DNA from: Candidatus Gastranaerophilales bacterium
GTDB lineage: Bacteria; Cyanobacteriota; Vampirovibrionia; Gastranaerophilales; JANQFW01
Length of the DNA stretch: 49,870 nucleotides
Assembly (NCBI GenBank): GCA_028280605.1
Contig: JANQLL010000075.1
Coordinates: 1 to 49,870, forward strand
Direction of reading: 5' to 3'
In this document: one piece after another, positions 47,608 through 49,870 of the stretch
How the letters are laid out: every line of letters starts with the position of its first letter
How positions within the stretch are numbered: the stretch's first letter is position 1
Position numbers and translations under genes: made by a program
Notes under the pieces: generated by a model
The model's input: only the letters and a program-made list of their open reading frames with translations
The model's database searches: none
What the model was told of the DNA's origin: nothing

Positions 47608-49650
47608 ATGTCAATATCATCAGCCCAAAGTTCGATGGCAGCTTTAAATAGAATATACGCACAGCATAATGGTGGCAAGAAAATGGATGGCGATGCAATG
47701 GCTTCTTATATGAAGTTAACAACAAGTTCATCCGCAGCCGGTAAAGGGTATAATAGGGACTATCATGCTATTTGGGATCAGATGATAGATGGTGATAATA
47801 TTAAGGGTAACTCAATAAGTCTTGAACGGTTTTATGCTAGTAATGAAAAGTTGATGTTTCAGTCGTTAAATTCTGATATTTATAGTTATAATACAAAGAC
47901 TGAAAAGCTGGAGCGATTAACGGAAGAGCAGTTTGTAAAGAATGTTTCTGACAAAAATCCATTTATGTCTGATTTATCCTTTGGTGATGATTCTTATGTT
48001 CTTAAAAGTTACACATTGAGTGGTAAAGACTCCTTTAAGAATATAGGTGACAAGAAGCATGTAACAGAAAGAATGGATTTGTTAAGCGGACATGGTAGAT
48101 CTGCATTTAATAAAATAGTATGGGAGTATGGAGCCAAAAACAATAATAAAGTTGACTTTGCCAAGATATTTGGTAAAGAAAGTAATGTATTATTAAATAA
48201 ATCATCTAAGAATGGTAAGCAGGAGATGCTTATTCATCAGGGTGGTAAAATATTTGTAGCAAATTGTGATTCGGGTAATCCTAGCTCTATAAAATTAAAA
48301 GAAGCTTCAAGCCTTGATGTTTTGGATGCAGGTATGAAAGCAAAGGGTTATAAGGCTACAAATTATAAAATACAAGATGGGTGGCTTTCATATGATGTGG
48401 CAGATGTGTCAGGTAAAATAATATCAAAGGGCTTAATTTGCGATGATTTATCAAAAATGCAAGTTGCCTCAAAGGATATTAGTTCTTTGCCCGGTAGTAT
48501 TAAGACTGCTCAAAATTCTCAAGAGATAGTCGAGCCTGTATCAAAGCCGGTGCCAAAGTCTAAGCCTAACTTACCTGCTATGCCAGATCCTAAGCCTGTG
48601 GATAAAAAAGTAGAGATGGATACGACTAAGGCTTTAAATATACTTGAAAAGCATTTTGATAAAATAGAAACAATAGATAAGTCTGAAAAAGATGGCGTAT
48701 TAGGTTTTGGGGTCTTGGTGCAGGCATCTACTGATAAATCTATGCCAGCGGAAGCGCGTGAGGCTGCATCATATTTCTTGGCTAATGCATCTATATTAGA
48801 AAAATTGGATAATATAAATGATTCTCGGAATAAATCTGATGGTCGTATTACTATGGATGATATAAAAAAGTTTAAGGCTGGTGATGCAGGAATGTCTTCG
48901 GGGAAACAGGATGTGAAGCCTGGATCTCAAAATGGTAATTCGGATAGTAAGCCTGATGATGCCAAAAAATCTGATTCGGTTAAATCAGATATTGAGGATG
49001 CAAGTAGAAAACTAGGTGAGCTTGATAAGCAAAGTAGCCGTAGTAGTATAAATAAAACTCTTCTTGATATGAGAAGCACTCTTAAGGATTTGCTGTCTAA
49101 ATCGAAAAATAAAGATGTTCGTGATGATATTAAGGATGAAATAGATGATCTGGAAGATATTTTGAAAGATGTACATAAGGATGATCCGGATGATATTATT
49201 GATGATATTGAAGATGTGCATAAGGATATAAATGATATCATTAAGGATGTTAATAAATATAATCGTAACAAAAGTGCAAATAGTATCACTAAAGGTGTTA
49301 ATGAATATAGTTATGATAAAAATGTAAATAGCACTATTAAGGGTGTTGATAAATACAGTAACAACAAAAGTATGAGTCAAGAGCTTGGTCATGTGAACGA
49401 AGAATTGGCTGAGCTTAATAAGCAGAGTAGTAGAAGTAGTATAAATCAAACCCTTCTTGATATGAGAAGCAACCTCAAGGATTTACTGTCTAAATCAAAA
49501 GATAAAGATGTCCGTGATGATATTAAGGATGAAGTTGATGATCTGGAGGATATTTTGGATGATGTGCATAAAAACGATATAGATGATATTCTAGATGACG
49601 TTGATAATGTACGTGATGATATAGATGATATTATAAAGGATTTGCGTTAA
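47608..49650 (+). CDS. Large multi-domain protein: shared N-terminal domain, EF-hand-like module, duplicated acidic helical C terminus
   Basis: EF-hand-like ILEKLDNINDSRNKSDGRITMDDIKKF; two copies of ELxKQSSRSSINxTLLDMRSxLKDLLSKSKxKDVRDDIKDExDDLEDIL. Confidence 0.85.
   Translation: MSISSAQSSMAALNRIYAQHNGGKKMDGDAMASYMKLTTSSSAAGKGYNRDYHAIWDQMIDGDNIKGNSISLERFYASNEKLMFQSLNSDIYSYNTKTEKLERLTEEQFVKNVSDKNPFMSDLSFGDDSYVLKSYTLSGKDSFKNIGDKKHVTERMDLLSGHGRSAFNKIVWEYGAKNNNKVDFAKIFGKESNVLLNKSSKNGKQEMLIHQGGKIFVANCDSGNPSSIKLKEASSLDVLDAGMKAKGYKATNYKIQDGWLSYDVADVSGKIISKGLICDDLSKMQVASKDISSLPGSIKTAQNSQEIVEPVSKPVPKSKPNLPAMPDPKPVDKKVEMDTTKALNILEKHFDKIETIDKSEKDGVLGFGVLVQASTDKSMPAEAREAASYFLANASILEKLDNINDSRNKSDGRITMDDIKKFKAGDAGMSSGKQDVKPGSQNGNSDSKPDDAKKSDSVKSDIEDASRKLGELDKQSSRSSINKTLLDMRSTLKDLLSKSKNKDVRDDIKDEIDDLEDILKDVHKDDPDDIIDDIEDVHKDINDIIKDVNKYNRNKSANSITKGVNEYSYDKNVNSTIKGVDKYSNNKSMSQELGHVNEELAELNKQSSRSSINQTLLDMRSNLKDLLSKSKDKDVRDDIKDEVDDLEDILDDVHKNDIDDILDDVDNVRDDIDDIIKDLR
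49018..49650 (+). repeat. Intragenic duplication, period ~393 bp
   Basis: 'gagcttgataagcaaagtagccgtagtagtataaat' (49018) recurs as 'gagcttaataagcagagtagtagaagtagtataaat' (49411) with matching downstream sequence. Confidence 0.9.
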
Positions 49651-49721
49651 AAGATAGTGCAAAGTAGGAGAATAAGAGTTTTTAATAAGCTTGGCAGCAA
49701 GATCGCCAGGCTTATTAATTT

Positions 49722-49744
49722 ATGTAACAGTATATATTTTTTAT
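49722..49744 (+). promoter_or_regulatory. 23-bp repeated upstream element, copy 3
   Basis: ATGTAACAGTATATATTTTTTAT after the 47608 gene. Confidence 0.75.
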
Positions 49745-49761
49745 ACGGTTATTTAATCGAA

Positions 49762-49870
49762 TTAAAAAGTCATAATAAAACATTGTTATTGTACCATTTG
49801 GTATTTCCAGTAAAGTATCGCCGAAAAGTTTTTTCTGACGAAGTTGAAAAAACATTGAAGGCGCTATGCC
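49762..49870 (+). mobile_element. IS200/IS605-family TnpA (Y1 transposase) N-terminal region, cut by window end
   Basis: In-frame translation LKSHNKTLLLYHLVFPVKYRRKVFSDEVEKTLKALC matches the conserved TnpA N terminus (YHLVF..KYRRKV). Confidence 0.8.

Noticed and set aside
48927-49449. Large antisense ORFs (120 and 145 aa) under the acidic repeat region
   Set aside because: Shadow ORFs caused by GAT/ATT-rich repetitive coding on the opposite strand.
46050-49744. Sigma-28 or sigma-54 promoters at the 23-bp elements
   Set aside because: No TAAA-N15-GCCGATAA or TGGCAC-N5-TTGC pattern visible; the conserved element is different.

Overview
AT-rich chromosomal window from a flagellated diderm bacterium. 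Gene content (FlgH/FlgI rings, AMIN protein, SLBB export protein, RNase HIII, DciA-like DUF721 protein next to dnaN-recF) and protein style suggest the non-photosynthetic Cyanobacteria (Melainabacteria/Gastranaerophilales), but that is inference. Core blocks: MCP, CBS protein, rnhC, methyltransferase, SLBB protein, GH13 enzyme, rpmH-rnpA-yidD, proB-proA, a probable oriC upstream of dnaN-recF-DUF721, a flagellar rod/ring/hook operon (SLT-flgF/G-flgG-flgA-flgH-flgI-flgJ-flgN-flgK-flgL), trpS, tandem CheY-like regulators, AMIN protein and a CCA-adding-type nucleotidyltransferase. From 30.4 kb onward the window turns accessory: TA modules, one with a poly-A frameshift, small proteins of unknown function, and an unusual secreted-like protein cluster at 46-50 kb. 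Best candidates for undescribed biology: (1) a three-copy small-RNA family with conserved promoter, 5' sequence and terminators; (2) a recurrent N-terminal leader, M-x-(L/V/I)-N...F-(T/A/G)-(G/A/S/K), on otherwise unrelated proteins; (3) a 23-bp element repeated upstream of the 46-50 kb proteins, two of which share an undescribed N-terminal domain, with the third copy followed by an IS200-like element; (4) a ~0.5-kb inverted repeat pair with an invariant hairpin that brackets the origin/flagellar segment; (5) an oriC with helically phased TTTTCTACA boxes and a DnaA-trio-like run.
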